From JBBQYD01 sp942493075 (GTDB taxonomy: Bacteria; Verrucomicrobiota; Verrucomicrobiia; Limisphaerales; UBA8199), in NCBI GenBank assembly GCA_942493075.1, contig OW818681.1, forward strand, positions 4,960,001 through 5,024,000: DNA of 64,000 nt, written 5' to 3'. Under the pieces are notes generated by a model. It worked only from the letters and a program-made list of their open reading frames with translations, made no database searches and was not told the DNA's origin. The translations under genes and the position numbers were made by a program. Numbering within the stretch: the first letter of the stretch is position 1; every line of letters starts with the position of its first letter. This document shows positions 7,889 through 17,698 of this stretch, piece by piece.

Positions 7889-9013
7889 TTGCCGATTAAT
7901 ATGCTACAAATGACGAGACAGTGTATTCCTGTTGATCTGCGGAATGTGAAGGTTTTGCCGCTGGCCACGCGCCAGAGCCTAAGCCATGCAGATACCATGA
8001 TCAGGAATCCCCAGGCTGCCCCGCCGCCCCTGCCCACGGCAATGATAAAGACGGTTGAGGTCTGTGCCGAGCGCATCCGGGCGGCTCGTGCGCAGGACCG
8101 TAGCGTGATATTGATGTATGGCGCGCATTTAGTGAAGAACGGGGCTCAGACAATCGTTCAACAATTGATGACGAAAGGTTTTCTCACGCACCTGGCCACT
8201 AACGGTGCAGGAACCATTCATGATTGGGAACTGGCTTTCTTGGGACGCACCGAAGAAAGCGTGCGCAACAATGTTCCAACGGGGACTTTCGGAACCTGGG
8301 ATGAGACAGGCCGATCGATCCATCTGGCATTATTGGCGGGAGCGCTTCAAGGCGATGGCTATGGACGCAGCCTGGGACGTTTCATTGTTGAAAACGGAGT
8401 CGATCTGCCAGCGCGGGATGAGCTTGAAGAGCAGATCAGGACTAATCCCGGTGATCCGCTCACCCCGGCAAGAGCGGAGCTGCTGCAATCGACGATCCGG
8501 CATCAGTTACCGACTGGCCGGCTTGAAGTGCGGCACCCATGGGTTCAGACATCCATCCTGGCCTGTGCGTTCCAGGCGGGGATTCCGTTTACGGTGCATC
8601 CAGGCATCGGATACGACATCATTGCGACGCACCCGATGTTTAATGGCGCTGCAATCGGTCGCGCGGCGGAATTGGATTTTCGCACATTTGCACAAAGTGT
8701 GGATGGCTTGGATGGCGGTGTGGTTCTGTCCGTGGGTTCGGCTATCATGGCACCGCAGGTATTCGAAAAGACATTAAGCTGTGTGAACAATCTGCGGCTC
8801 CAGGCAAGCCGTCCGATCGTGAAGGACCACTCGATCTATGTGGTGGACATTCAGGATGGTGGGAACTGGGACTGGTTGCAGGGAGAGCCTCCCAAGAGTA
8901 ATCCCGCCTATTACCTGCGGTTCTGCAAGAGCTTCGCGCGCATGGGCGGCACGATGACCTATGCGCAGTGCGATAACACGGCTTTCCTGCACAATTTGCT
9001 GCACCTGCTGTAG
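7889..9013 (+). CDS. Conserved protein of unknown function, Rossmann-like
   Basis: The protein (about 374 aa; the exact start among several Met codons between 7889 and 7910 is unsure) has no signal peptide or membrane segment. It has alternating beta/alpha patterning, with notable segments LATNGAGTIHDWELAF, GTFGTWDETGR, HPGIGYDIIATHP, VVLSVGSAIMAP and VVDIQDGGNWDW. The glycine-rich turns and the SVGSAIMAP stretch suggest a nucleotide- or NAD-binding Rossmann-like fold, loosely reminiscent of deoxyhypusine-synthase-type proteins, but I cannot confirm that family. It is divergently transcribed from the TIM-barrel pair, with 61 bases between the two starts. Function unknown. Confidence 0.65.
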   Translation: MPINMLQMTRQCIPVDLRNVKVLPLATRQSLSHADTMIRNPQAAPPPLPTAMIKTVEVCAERIRAARAQDRSVILMYGAHLVKNGAQTIVQQLMTKGFLTHLATNGAGTIHDWELAFLGRTEESVRNNVPTGTFGTWDETGRSIHLALLAGALQGDGYGRSLGRFIVENGVDLPARDELEEQIRTNPGDPLTPARAELLQSTIRHQLPTGRLEVRHPWVQTSILACAFQAGIPFTVHPGIGYDIIATHPMFNGAAIGRAAELDFRTFAQSVDGLDGGVVLSVGSAIMAPQVFEKTLSCVNNLRLQASRPIVKDHSIYVVDIQDGGNWDWLQGEPPKSNPAYYLRFCKSFARMGGTMTYAQCDNTAFLHNLLHLL

Positions 9014-9073
9014 CCGCCGACTACAACCAAGAAGCCAAGGAAAGACCTGGAGAACAGGGGCGAACCGAGAGAC

Positions 9074-9102
9074 CGGAGAGGGGTCTTCTTTTCTCCGTTT
9101 TT
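9074..9102 (+). terminator. Probable terminator
   Basis: A cggaga/tctccg stem with a 12-base loop is followed by TTTTT, 60 bases after the stop of the gene ending at 9013 and before the convergent lyase gene. Moderate stem, clear T-run. Confidence 0.6.
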
Positions 9103-9156
9103 CTTGGCGTCTTCGCGTCTTTGCGTGATTACATTATTTCCTTTCTCTCGGCGGGC

Positions 9157-12100
9157 CTATTGCCAGCGGACCGAGGTGCCCTCGGCAGGCAGCCGGCAGG
9201 CGCGAGACTCCTCGTCAATTGTTAGGTTCAGTTCCAGGCCACTCTGGCTGGGATCACACAGCCACACCTCCCCTGCTCTGCGAAGCAGCAGACAGGGCTG
9301 ATCCACCGTAATCGTCAAACCCGCAAATGACACCCGGCCAGGTTCGTGAAAAGCGGCAGCGAGGGTGCCATCTTTAAACCGCACTACTTGGGTCGAACTG
9401 TCGTTCCGCAACACCTCCCATGTCGGTTCGCGACTCAGTTTCTCCACCCCGGATCTCGAAGTGTGAGCGAGCACATACCCTGTGTTTTGAGGTGCGTCCG
9501 TTTGAGGATGCTCCATGGTCACCAGAAGCACAGGAGCACTTACTGGCGCGGGAGATAGGGTTGCATTCACTTTTGCCCACGAACCAGTCGCCATTCCGGC
9601 CTTAACGCTCAATGCACCGTTCAAAGGTAAATAGCCGAAGTTTGAATGATGAACCCATCGATACCCGGTGGATTCATTGGCATCAGGCTTTAACTGTCGC
9701 TCCATTGAGCCGTCATGCACCCATAGCGGTTCTCTGAGCCGGCATTGATCGAGAGCCGTGCGCATCTGCTGGCCGTCCGCAGACTGCAAACCGGCGATCA
9801 GGGTTACAACGAGGTCGCCGTGGCAAACCCAGAACTTCCTCGCGGTCAACTGCAGTCTATTGGTCGTTCCGAACTGATAATGCATGACCGATGCAGAACT
9901 GGTCCCGTCCGTGATGGTTCCAGTAAACGGTCGCGGCAGAGGGCCAGCCATGGAGCCTGCCACCGTTAACCCGGGCAAGAGATCCCAGTTCCACATCGGT
10001 GAAAGATCGAAATATTCCTGTCCATCACGCACCAGGTAATGATCGCCAAGATTCTGCAGGCGTCCTGACAAATGCTCACTGTTGAGCCCGGTTTCAGTTG
10101 GCAAAGTGCGATTGGAAAGAGTTTTAAGAAAGAACGAGAAACCCGGGCGATGGTATGTGGCAAAATCCGAACGCGGAAACGCGCGCGCACCGACCAATGG
10201 TTCAGCTTGCCGATTTTGACGAGCGAGAAAGCGGTTCAATTCATTGCGGTGTTTCGGCAGAACCTCAGCAAGCTGCTCAAGCGAACTGCGCACGTCTCCC
10301 CACTTCAACGCGCCTGGACGGCTGACGCTCCTGTCGAGCGTGGACGGAACGGTATCAGTGCCCCGGCACATCCATTGATCCCCTTCTATGGCGAACCTGG
10401 CCAGAATCTCGAGACGATCTGGCGGCAAGGCCCAGGGAGAGCCAGCCAACTGCCAGCCGACCCGGGCGGCGGTCATGAGGTAGGCGCGACCGTAAGCAAA
10501 CTGCTGCAACCGGGCGCCATGCTGATGAAAGCTCAGGTCCGGCTGAACGCCTTCCCCCGCGCCAATCTTGATCTCACCACTAATGACGTCCCGGCACTCC
10601 TTCAGCACCCCCCCATTGGCCGTTAAGGCAGCGTGCTGGAGCGCCAAATCTGCTATCCAAAGGGTGTTAGCTCCGCCGCCGGACCTCGGCTTCCCGGCCT
10701 GGGCCAGGATGCGGAGCGCCTTCGTCCTTCGATCGCCCTGCATATGCTCGTTCAAAAGCACGATGATATCGCACATCTTTCCTGGCACACCGATCTGATT
10801 CCACCACCAGTTCGGGTTGGTAAATCCCTTCTCCAACCAATAATCCAATGCGCGCCACATCACGATCCCCAGGTCCTTGTCGCGATGCAACGGTCCACCG
10901 GGATTGGCCCATGCCATCGTGAGCAATCGCAAGCGGTCAAGATGTCGGCATGCTTTCCATGAGGCTCGGTCCTGGTTCTGATAATCGATATCACTCCAGG
11001 AACCGTCGGAATTGCACGACTTGATCCAGTTCTTCACTTGCGGCAGATCCATGGTCCCGGTGTCTTGAAGAGACCGGTCGGGATCACGCCCAATCGTCTG
11101 ACGATACCGGGAGATAACACGTTCAAAATCTCCCTGCCGTGTGAGATCCACTGGCTGAATGGTGGAGGCGACCCCGGCGGGCTTTGAAGGCACCACGCCC
11201 CCTGACATGCGATACACTTCGCTGCCCGCCAGGAGAAAAGCACCGACTCCATAGACATCGGTATGACTAACATCAAACTTCTTCGGATCGGCCCCGATCG
11301 GCTGCACATGCGTTAGTCTTCCTTCCGGGGTGACGCAATCGACCAATCCCTGCCATGCTCGCGCGACTGCAGGGCCGAACCGCTCACGGTCCAGCAATCC
11401 TTGATTAACGCCCCATGCAAGCGCGTAAGTATAGAACCCCGAGCCACTGGTTTCTTTTAGGGGGTAGTTCTCCGGATCGAGCAAACTGGACCGCCACAGC
11501 CCATCAGGTTGTTGGCAACTCATGATCCTGTTAGCCATCTCTCGAAATTGCTTCTCCAAAGGCGCTCGCTCGGGATCAGTGCGAGGCACGTCTTGCAGCA
11601 CCCGCACCAGACCTCCCATGACCCAACCGTTGCCTCTGCCCCAGAACACCCGTTTGCCGTTGGCCTCAAGCCGCGCGAAGTAAGTGCTGTCCCTATAAAA
11701 AAGGTGCTCTTCGTTTTCGTACAGATACTCCGAGGTGATCCACCAGTTTGTAAGCGCGTAATCCAGGTACTTACGCTCGCCGGTCGCGGTTGCCAGTCGC
11801 GTCCAGGCCGGTGGAGCCATGAATAGGGCATCGCACCAGGACCATCGATCCCCAGCGCCGTATCGACTGAAATCCAGCGAAGGGAAACTGGATGGCTTGG
11901 CTATGATCGAATCAAACTGGGCGCGCATGGGAGCAACCATCCTGGGATCGCGATACCGGATTGCCAGTTCGGCATACATCTGTCCCACACAATGATCATC
12001 CGCGTTGTAATGTGAGGGACCGAGCTTCCACTGATTCCGTTCCCCTATGGAACGCATGGCCTCTCTGAAGCGGGGGCTTGGGGATGTCAGGTCGAGCGCC

Positions 12101-12342
12101 ATCATACCGGCATACAAGGCGCCTTGCGTCCAATCAGTCGTCCGATGCTTCCCCGGATGAGCCAATTGCCAATCAGCCACGCGCTCCATGATGGCCAGAA
12201 CAGCGGATGGATCTTCCTGAATGAACTGGACAGACCGGGAATTGTGGGAGGCGCAACCCACCGCCATCAGCCAAGCACCAATGAATAGCAGGGCGCTCCA
12301 CAACGAAGATCTGGGAATAGTGTTGAACTTACTGCGAATCAT
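9157..12342 (-). CDS. Lipoprotein fusion: GH105 unsaturated-uronyl hydrolase + PL8 polysaccharide lyase
   Basis: The 1061-aa protein has a lipoprotein signal (LMAVGC, C30). Residues 40-385 match GH105/GH88-type unsaturated glycosyluronate hydrolases: NADDHCVGQ (D115/D116), WSWCDALFMAPPAW (D171) and FWGRGNGWVMGG. Residues 400-1060 match polysaccharide lyase family 8: NPNWWWNQIGVPG (508-520), the catalytic Asn in GGAN (N559), H608 in FHQHG, Y617, and Arg residues in DRSVSR (R671/R675), followed by the beta-sandwich domains. The 9-residue spacing of H608 and Y617 equals that of known PL8 lyases. The lyase would create oligosaccharides with a 4,5-unsaturated uronic acid at the non-reducing end and the hydrolase would remove it, so both steps sit in one surface-anchored chain. 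It is the last gene of the minus-strand locus, 8 bases after the GH2-GH59 gene. PL8 covers hyaluronan, chondroitin and xanthan lyases; the substrate cannot be read from sequence. Confidence 0.87.
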   Translation of the reverse strand: MIRSKFNTIPRSSLWSALLFIGAWLMAVGCASHNSRSVQFIQEDPSAVLAIMERVADWQLAHPGKHRTTDWTQGALYAGMMALDLTSPSPRFREAMRSIGERNQWKLGPSHYNADDHCVGQMYAELAIRYRDPRMVAPMRAQFDSIIAKPSSFPSLDFSRYGAGDRWSWCDALFMAPPAWTRLATATGERKYLDYALTNWWITSEYLYENEEHLFYRDSTYFARLEANGKRVFWGRGNGWVMGGLVRVLQDVPRTDPERAPLEKQFREMANRIMSCQQPDGLWRSSLLDPENYPLKETSGSGFYTYALAWGVNQGLLDRERFGPAVARAWQGLVDCVTPEGRLTHVQPIGADPKKFDVSHTDVYGVGAFLLAGSEVYRMSGGVVPSKPAGVASTIQPVDLTRQGDFERVISRYRQTIGRDPDRSLQDTGTMDLPQVKNWIKSCNSDGSWSDIDYQNQDRASWKACRHLDRLRLLTMAWANPGGPLHRDKDLGIVMWRALDYWLEKGFTNPNWWWNQIGVPGKMCDIIVLLNEHMQGDRRTKALRILAQAGKPRSGGGANTLWIADLALQHAALTANGGVLKECRDVISGEIKIGAGEGVQPDLSFHQHGARLQQFAYGRAYLMTAARVGWQLAGSPWALPPDRLEILARFAIEGDQWMCRGTDTVPSTLDRSVSRPGALKWGDVRSSLEQLAEVLPKHRNELNRFLARQNRQAEPLVGARAFPRSDFATYHRPGFSFFLKTLSNRTLPTETGLNSEHLSGRLQNLGDHYLVRDGQEYFDLSPMWNWDLLPGLTVAGSMAGPLPRPFTGTITDGTSSASVMHYQFGTTNRLQLTARKFWVCHGDLVVTLIAGLQSADGQQMRTALDQCRLREPLWVHDGSMERQLKPDANESTGYRWVHHSNFGYLPLNGALSVKAGMATGSWAKVNATLSPAPVSAPVLLVTMEHPQTDAPQNTGYVLAHTSRSGVEKLSREPTWEVLRNDSSTQVVRFKDGTLAAAFHEPGRVSFAGLTITVDQPCLLLRRAGEVWLCDPSQSGLELNLTIDEESRACRLPAEGTSVRWQ

Positions 12343-12350
12343 CTTGTTTC

Positions 12351-15300
12351 CTATTTGCCACTTTGACCGGATAGCCCGGGTCCCGTGGCTGTTGGGGTAA
12401 CGCGCAGATTATCGAACTGAGCCTGCACCCAGGGACTGGTTCGCAGACCCACTTGGCCTCTTCTATGCGATTGGTCGCGGATGGTTGTCAGTGGTGATCC
12501 GTCCAGCGATGCGGTGATTTCGTCACCCAGGAAACGCAAGCCAAGGTTATGCCATTGATTGATCTTGAAGGACTGGTTCGTGCCGACAGCAAGCACACGA
12601 TCATCGCCAGTTACATTCTGGGTAAGCAAACGCCAGGCTCCTGTGTCACTGATCTGGAAGTGATACCCACTCACGCTGTGTTGCTGGCTCTCAACACGCC
12701 CGGCCAACCCGGCATAGCCTTTTGATTCAAGGAGCACATCGGCTTGCACCTCATAGTCGCCCACCCAGCGCGGATCACCAACGATCGTGGTGGGAGGCAT
12801 CTTTGCCCGATGCCAAAGCAACGGCTCCTGTTTGACTACCTGCCGATAGACCTTCCCTGCCCGCCCACCACCGGACGGCGTGGCTTCGAATGCACCATGA
12901 ACATCAGCAAAGTACCGAGCTATGTCACCCTGAGGCACCGATTCAAAGTCTTCTTTAAAAGGCAGAGCAAGCTGGCTGTCGCGTGCAGGTTTCGGCTGAG
13001 CGTCTCCTTTGCGCTGTCCCGTAGTGGTGGAACAGGTGTAGATGTGACCGGGTTCAATCCGAAGCTGGTATCGGCCATCTTTGGGTTGAATCCGATCAAT
13101 CAGAACGAAATCTTTGGAAGAATCGGTTGAGCGGAGTTGAGTGCTCCACACGTCAACTGCGTTGTTGCTTAATCCGCCAGCCAAACTTAACTCCAGGAAC
13201 TCTGGCTCTGTTAAATCCACCGTCTCGATATAGATCGTATAATCACTAGAATTGGGAGAACGCAAGGAAACCAAACTCGCGCCGTGGGGTGAGTAGCCGC
13301 ATGCTGAATCCAGGTAACGCCAACCGGGCTTCGCGAATTGCGTCAGATGCGCGTCCACCCACACGGATTTGCCCAGGTCATAGAATCCTGACCAAGGGCG
13401 GTCAGCCAGGATCAATCCGGTTCCAGCTACGGGGAAGTTTTCATAAAAAGCGGCTGCCAGGGCCCAGTTTAGGTTCGCCGTGATACCAGCATCCAGGTAA
13501 TGGCGAGTCATGACTCGTGCCAGGGGTTCGGCACCCGTCCGATAATTCTGCGTGCTGTTTTCGCTGTCCCAAAGCGGCTTTCCCAGTTCAAGTGCTGCCG
13601 TGCTGACATTGCAGTGTTTCTGGGCGGTCCGCCACCCGCACACATCATGTTGACCGACGATATCCACAGCATCGGCAAACGCTGGTTTCTTCTTCATTTC
13701 ATCAGCAATGGCCCAGTAATTTGGAGGATTATGATCATCCGACGCCACCACCTGGATATGGCCAAAGCCGTGCTGTTTTAGAGTAGCCTTAAGTTGGATA
13801 TAGTAATCAGCATCCCAGCCGCGTTCGTTGCCTCCTCCCAGGTAATCGATCTTCAGACCGTGGCGTTCTGCGCATTGGAGCCAGTTCAAAGTGTAGCGGA
13901 TGTTAGCCGCGGACCAGAAGTTGGTGATCCAACCGGGTGCTCCCCAAGCCAGGGCCGCCAACCGCAGATCGGGATTGCGCGCTTTGGCCTCTTTCATCAG
14001 CCACCATTCGTAGCCGCGATCACAATCAACCACACCCTGTTCGCGTTCGTGGCTCGGTTCGGCTCCGCTGGTCGAGTCCGTATCAGCCCCGATTTCTACT
14101 TTGAGAATCTGTAATGCCGCTCCGTAATTGGGTTTGAAAAGGTAGTCGAGGATTTGCCCACGCTCCGGCTCGGGATAATCGATTAGCAATCGGCTGGAGC
14201 CGCCAGCGCTGACAGCTCCTATCCCGTCGAACCGCAATCCATCGCTTCGACCGTCCACTGTCACTGAGACATTACCGCGGGAGTTGGTCGAGAAGATGCC
14301 GCCGCGGACCTGTCTAACGGGTATGCCGCGTTCATCCCGCATGAGAGCGGTGGAGTTCGTTTCAATGATTGACAGCTCAGCCAGGGAGCTGTAACCATCC
14401 TTACCGAAGCCACTCAGGGATACGAACCGCAAGAACCGGGCAGTTAGAGGTTTCTCGAACTTGATTGTTTTAAGCCTGGCATCCTGTTCGAAAGAACCTT
14501 TTGCCACCGGCTGGCCCCAGTCCTTGCCGTCCCCACTCAGATAAACCGCGTAGTCCTTAATCCAGCCGTTTCGGTTACCGTCTTGGCGTGGCAGCAGTGT
14601 GATACCCGAGAAAGTGCGGGGCTCCTTGAAAATCAGCTTCAGTTCATGAGGATGCTTTTGCGGCTCAGGGGTCCAGGCAGTATGCCAAAAGGTGTTGGGG
14701 TCCATGTCAAATGCGCTGGCAGCTTCGTATCCAGTTTCTTCACTGGAACCTTTAATCGACTGCACCTCCGGCAGTTTGACCTCCGCGAGCGGGGTAATCA
14801 GGCCGCGCACCTGCTCGGCTGACACTTCGGTTCGGGGAGCGAAACGACCGCTGCTCATGTATTGCAGCACGCTGTGACGGAACTGGCGTCGAACAGGATC
14901 AAGATCCAGTTCATTTTCGAGGTCGATGCTGCAGACCATTAACTTTCCTTTGCCGAGGCGGGCCTCAAACAGCAGGCCGAGGCGGTGGTTGGTCACCCAA
15001 TCGTCAATGACTCGAACAGTCGGCTCAAGGTGAGGTGACAGATCATCCAAGATCATGGCTCCAGCCCGGCTTACAATGTACCACCATTGCCAGTTGCTAT
15101 GGCAATCGGTGGGGAACTCGGCAAAGGCAGGATGTTTTGGATCACACAAAACCCCGAGCGTTGTTGGCGGTTGGCGCCGAGTCCAGGCGGTATTCCAGAA
15201 GATGCTGGAAAAGCCGAGCACGACTTTATTTGTGGCCACGTTATGTACGCGCCCGGGAGGGATGGTGAGCAACACCTTGCCGCCTTCGTCCAGTTTGGAC

Positions 15301-17645
15301 AAGGCGGATGAAGTGAGGTCATCCACAATCGTGATGCCTTCATCGGGAATTGTTTTAAGAGCGGCGGGATAGACCCAGATATCCCAGTCGTTCTCAAATC
15401 GCTCTCTAGGAGTTCCCTCGGCGTTCTCCAGAGCAACGATCAAGCGGCATTTCTGTGGGGCGGGAACGTCCCGCAAATCAGCAGTCACACGACCAAGCGC
15501 AGTTGCGTTGTCCACCGGGATCTCCCGTTGTGGCAGGCTCCCTTTCGCAACGCCCCCTCCCCGGCCATCAACCAGCTTCCAGATCGTGCGCGCTTCTAAA
15601 GGGCGTGGGCCGAAATGAGCGGCTTCCAGTTCCGCGGTGAACTGTTCATCAGTGGTGAACACCCGTTTGGTCATGCGGGCCAGAGGGACTGTGGAGTTGC
15701 AAAAACGGCGATATTCTTCCGGCGAGATGTACCCTTTCTCTTCCCAAAAAGGATCAAGCACTCCAACCAAAGCGGTGCCCTGCCCGGGAAAATCATGCAG
15801 ATCGAGAAGCTGAAACCCACCCATGCCTGGAGTCCGCAAAGCCGATTCGATGTCCTCTTTATAGCAAAGCGCCTGAAGCTTGCCGGAAGCACTCAGGAAC
15901 CGCTCGGCCAGGTGGCCCATTTGATTGGATTTTAGACTGTCCTTGAAGATCTCGAAGTTCCGCGCTTTGAGATAGCCGCGATACTTGCGCATCTCATCAA
16001 AGTTCGGATAAACGCACCACTGTCCGATCTCGTGGCTGATTACAGGCACCTGACGTTCTCTAATGTAGTCGCGATAATCGGTCGTTGTTTCCGGCGGCTC
16101 GGCATTGATGCGCGACTTGAGACCTTGTCCCCATCCCTGAATGCGCGGGTCAGGGGTGACGTGAAATTCATTTTGCTCGATCTGCGGCCAGCCTGCCCCA
16201 CTGCTATAGAGGCGGCGCGGATCCTTTCGCTTAAAATCGGCGACCCAAGTCTCCAAATATTTTCGATGGTTCTTACCCCAAGGCTCGTTGCCATAGAGCA
16301 TCAAAACAAAGCTTGGATGATTGCCGTAATGTTTCAGAATCCGATCTCCTTCCTCATACAGCCACGCATCCACTGGCTTGCCGTCCCCCAATGTCGTCGT
16401 AGCACTTGCCCAGGATGAGCACTCCACTTGGAGATAGAAGCCGAGTTTGTCAGCCACATTGAATGCCGCCTGTGGCGGGCACCACGAGTGAAAGCGGAGC
16501 ATATTAAGCCCGTGCGCCTGGCAAACCTTCATGATGCGCTCCCAGGAAGCTTCATCGGTAGGCGGATGTCCGGTCTTCGGGAAGATGGCGCATTCCAATG
16601 TGCCGCGGAAAAAGAGCTTTCGTCCATTAATGGTGAATTGAGTCCCTTGAGTGCCTATCTCGCGCAGACCAAACTGGGTGTTCAACCGATGGCCGGGAAC
16701 ATCACCCGAACCAGCCAACTCCGCACTGAGATCGTACAACGTCGGGCTGAATTCATCCCAAAGCGGAGCGTCCTGGCCCAAGGTTAGTTCGCATTCGAAG
16801 GTCCCTCCATCTGGCCCCCAATTAACAGTGCTGTTCTGCGAGATAGGCTTGCTGGATTCGGGGTTTCCTGGGCGTGCCGCAACGGTTAGAGAACCTTTAC
16901 CACTTTGTCCTGTCAGATTGCCGAGACGGCCCTTCACCTTCACAGACCGGTTTGTTACTTGCGGGTAGGCAGCGAGTTCCTCGACCCAGACCAGCGGAGT
17001 GGAATGCAATTCAATCGCACCGACGATTCCGTTCCAATTTCCCTGCGTGTGATCGCTCACACTGTGTGAGTTCTCTCCCACATCCACAACCATCCGGTTA
17101 TCCACGCGAATCGTGAGGATACGCCGTCCGGGAGCAACTCGGCCCAAGTCATAAATATGTGGAGTGGCCAAGGCGTTGTTCGTGCCGAGGAGGCGGCCAT
17201 CCAGCCACACCCGGGTTTCCCAGTGAGGCCGCTCCAGAGTGAGCACTACCCGGCGGTCACTCCATCTAGAAGGGATCTCGATGTCGCGTTGAAACCATGC
17301 TGGTCCTGCGTAATAGAGGTCCGGAGTCAGCCAATAGGGAAACTTGAAATTCTCAGGTGTGCTGTAAGGAGCCAGATTCGGATCGAGGTGCCAATCGGGT
17401 TTTTGAACACCTCCGAACCAGGGCGTGTTCAGATTTGGAGGATCGCCGACGCCCTGCTCTGTCAGGCCACCGGGAAGCTTGATCTTATCTGGCAGGCTGC
17501 GAGCGTACCAACGCTCAGTGATACCTGCGTCGTCGCGATCCAGCGCGAACCGCCACGACCCCGCGAGTGATGTGGTTTTCTCCTCACGAGCCAACAGGCT
17601 AAGAGTCGAGATCAGCAGCAATCCTGACAGAATGATTCTCTTCAT
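12351..17645 (-). CDS. Secreted fusion: GH2 + CBM32-like + GH59 + C-terminal lectin-like domain
   Basis: The protein is 1764 aa with a Sec signal (MKRIILSGLLLISTLSLLA). Domains: GH2 sugar-binding and Ig-like domains (about 25-330); GH2 barrel (330-640) with acid/base E454 in YGNEPW and nucleophile E539 in SHEIGQW; a linker sandwich region; an F5/8-type C (CBM32-like) domain (about 960-1097); a second barrel of GH59 galactocerebrosidase type (about 1125-1450) with acid/base E1274 in GGGNERG and nucleophile E1362 in WDSENS; a GH59-style sandwich; and a C-terminal LamG-like domain (1560-1752). The frame is open upstream to 18167, but that stretch is out of frame with the MFS gene lying there and is not protein-like; ATG 17645 is followed directly by the signal peptide. 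Gap to the MFS stop is 53 bases. Both barrels keep their catalytic glutamates, so two exo-activities, one of them beta-galactosidase type, are expected. Confidence 0.88.
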   Translation of the reverse strand: MKRIILSGLLLISTLSLLAREEKTTSLAGSWRFALDRDDAGITERWYARSLPDKIKLPGGLTEQGVGDPPNLNTPWFGGVQKPDWHLDPNLAPYSTPENFKFPYWLTPDLYYAGPAWFQRDIEIPSRWSDRRVVLTLERPHWETRVWLDGRLLGTNNALATPHIYDLGRVAPGRRILTIRVDNRMVVDVGENSHSVSDHTQGNWNGIVGAIELHSTPLVWVEELAAYPQVTNRSVKVKGRLGNLTGQSGKGSLTVAARPGNPESSKPISQNSTVNWGPDGGTFECELTLGQDAPLWDEFSPTLYDLSAELAGSGDVPGHRLNTQFGLREIGTQGTQFTINGRKLFFRGTLECAIFPKTGHPPTDEASWERIMKVCQAHGLNMLRFHSWCPPQAAFNVADKLGFYLQVECSSWASATTTLGDGKPVDAWLYEEGDRILKHYGNHPSFVLMLYGNEPWGKNHRKYLETWVADFKRKDPRRLYSSGAGWPQIEQNEFHVTPDPRIQGWGQGLKSRINAEPPETTTDYRDYIRERQVPVISHEIGQWCVYPNFDEMRKYRGYLKARNFEIFKDSLKSNQMGHLAERFLSASGKLQALCYKEDIESALRTPGMGGFQLLDLHDFPGQGTALVGVLDPFWEEKGYISPEEYRRFCNSTVPLARMTKRVFTTDEQFTAELEAAHFGPRPLEARTIWKLVDGRGGGVAKGSLPQREIPVDNATALGRVTADLRDVPAPQKCRLIVALENAEGTPRERFENDWDIWVYPAALKTIPDEGITIVDDLTSSALSKLDEGGKVLLTIPPGRVHNVATNKVVLGFSSIFWNTAWTRRQPPTTLGVLCDPKHPAFAEFPTDCHSNWQWWYIVSRAGAMILDDLSPHLEPTVRVIDDWVTNHRLGLLFEARLGKGKLMVCSIDLENELDLDPVRRQFRHSVLQYMSSGRFAPRTEVSAEQVRGLITPLAEVKLPEVQSIKGSSEETGYEAASAFDMDPNTFWHTAWTPEPQKHPHELKLIFKEPRTFSGITLLPRQDGNRNGWIKDYAVYLSGDGKDWGQPVAKGSFEQDARLKTIKFEKPLTARFLRFVSLSGFGKDGYSSLAELSIIETNSTALMRDERGIPVRQVRGGIFSTNSRGNVSVTVDGRSDGLRFDGIGAVSAGGSSRLLIDYPEPERGQILDYLFKPNYGAALQILKVEIGADTDSTSGAEPSHEREQGVVDCDRGYEWWLMKEAKARNPDLRLAALAWGAPGWITNFWSAANIRYTLNWLQCAERHGLKIDYLGGGNERGWDADYYIQLKATLKQHGFGHIQVVASDDHNPPNYWAIADEMKKKPAFADAVDIVGQHDVCGWRTAQKHCNVSTAALELGKPLWDSENSTQNYRTGAEPLARVMTRHYLDAGITANLNWALAAAFYENFPVAGTGLILADRPWSGFYDLGKSVWVDAHLTQFAKPGWRYLDSACGYSPHGASLVSLRSPNSSDYTIYIETVDLTEPEFLELSLAGGLSNNAVDVWSTQLRSTDSSKDFVLIDRIQPKDGRYQLRIEPGHIYTCSTTTGQRKGDAQPKPARDSQLALPFKEDFESVPQGDIARYFADVHGAFEATPSGGGRAGKVYRQVVKQEPLLWHRAKMPPTTIVGDPRWVGDYEVQADVLLESKGYAGLAGRVESQQHSVSGYHFQISDTGAWRLLTQNVTGDDRVLAVGTNQSFKINQWHNLGLRFLGDEITASLDGSPLTTIRDQSHRRGQVGLRTSPWVQAQFDNLRVTPTATGPGLSGQSGK

Positions 17646-17698
17646 GTTTTTCAAAGGTGCATGCGCAAAGCAGGCTGAACGGATAAGTTGCAGAGAAA

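Noticed and set aside
9104..9130. cttggcgtcttcgcgtctttgcgtg as a possible short tandem repeat array or CRISPR start
   Set aside because: Only one short imperfect run; no repeat-spacer pattern. No CRISPR array was seen anywhere in the window.
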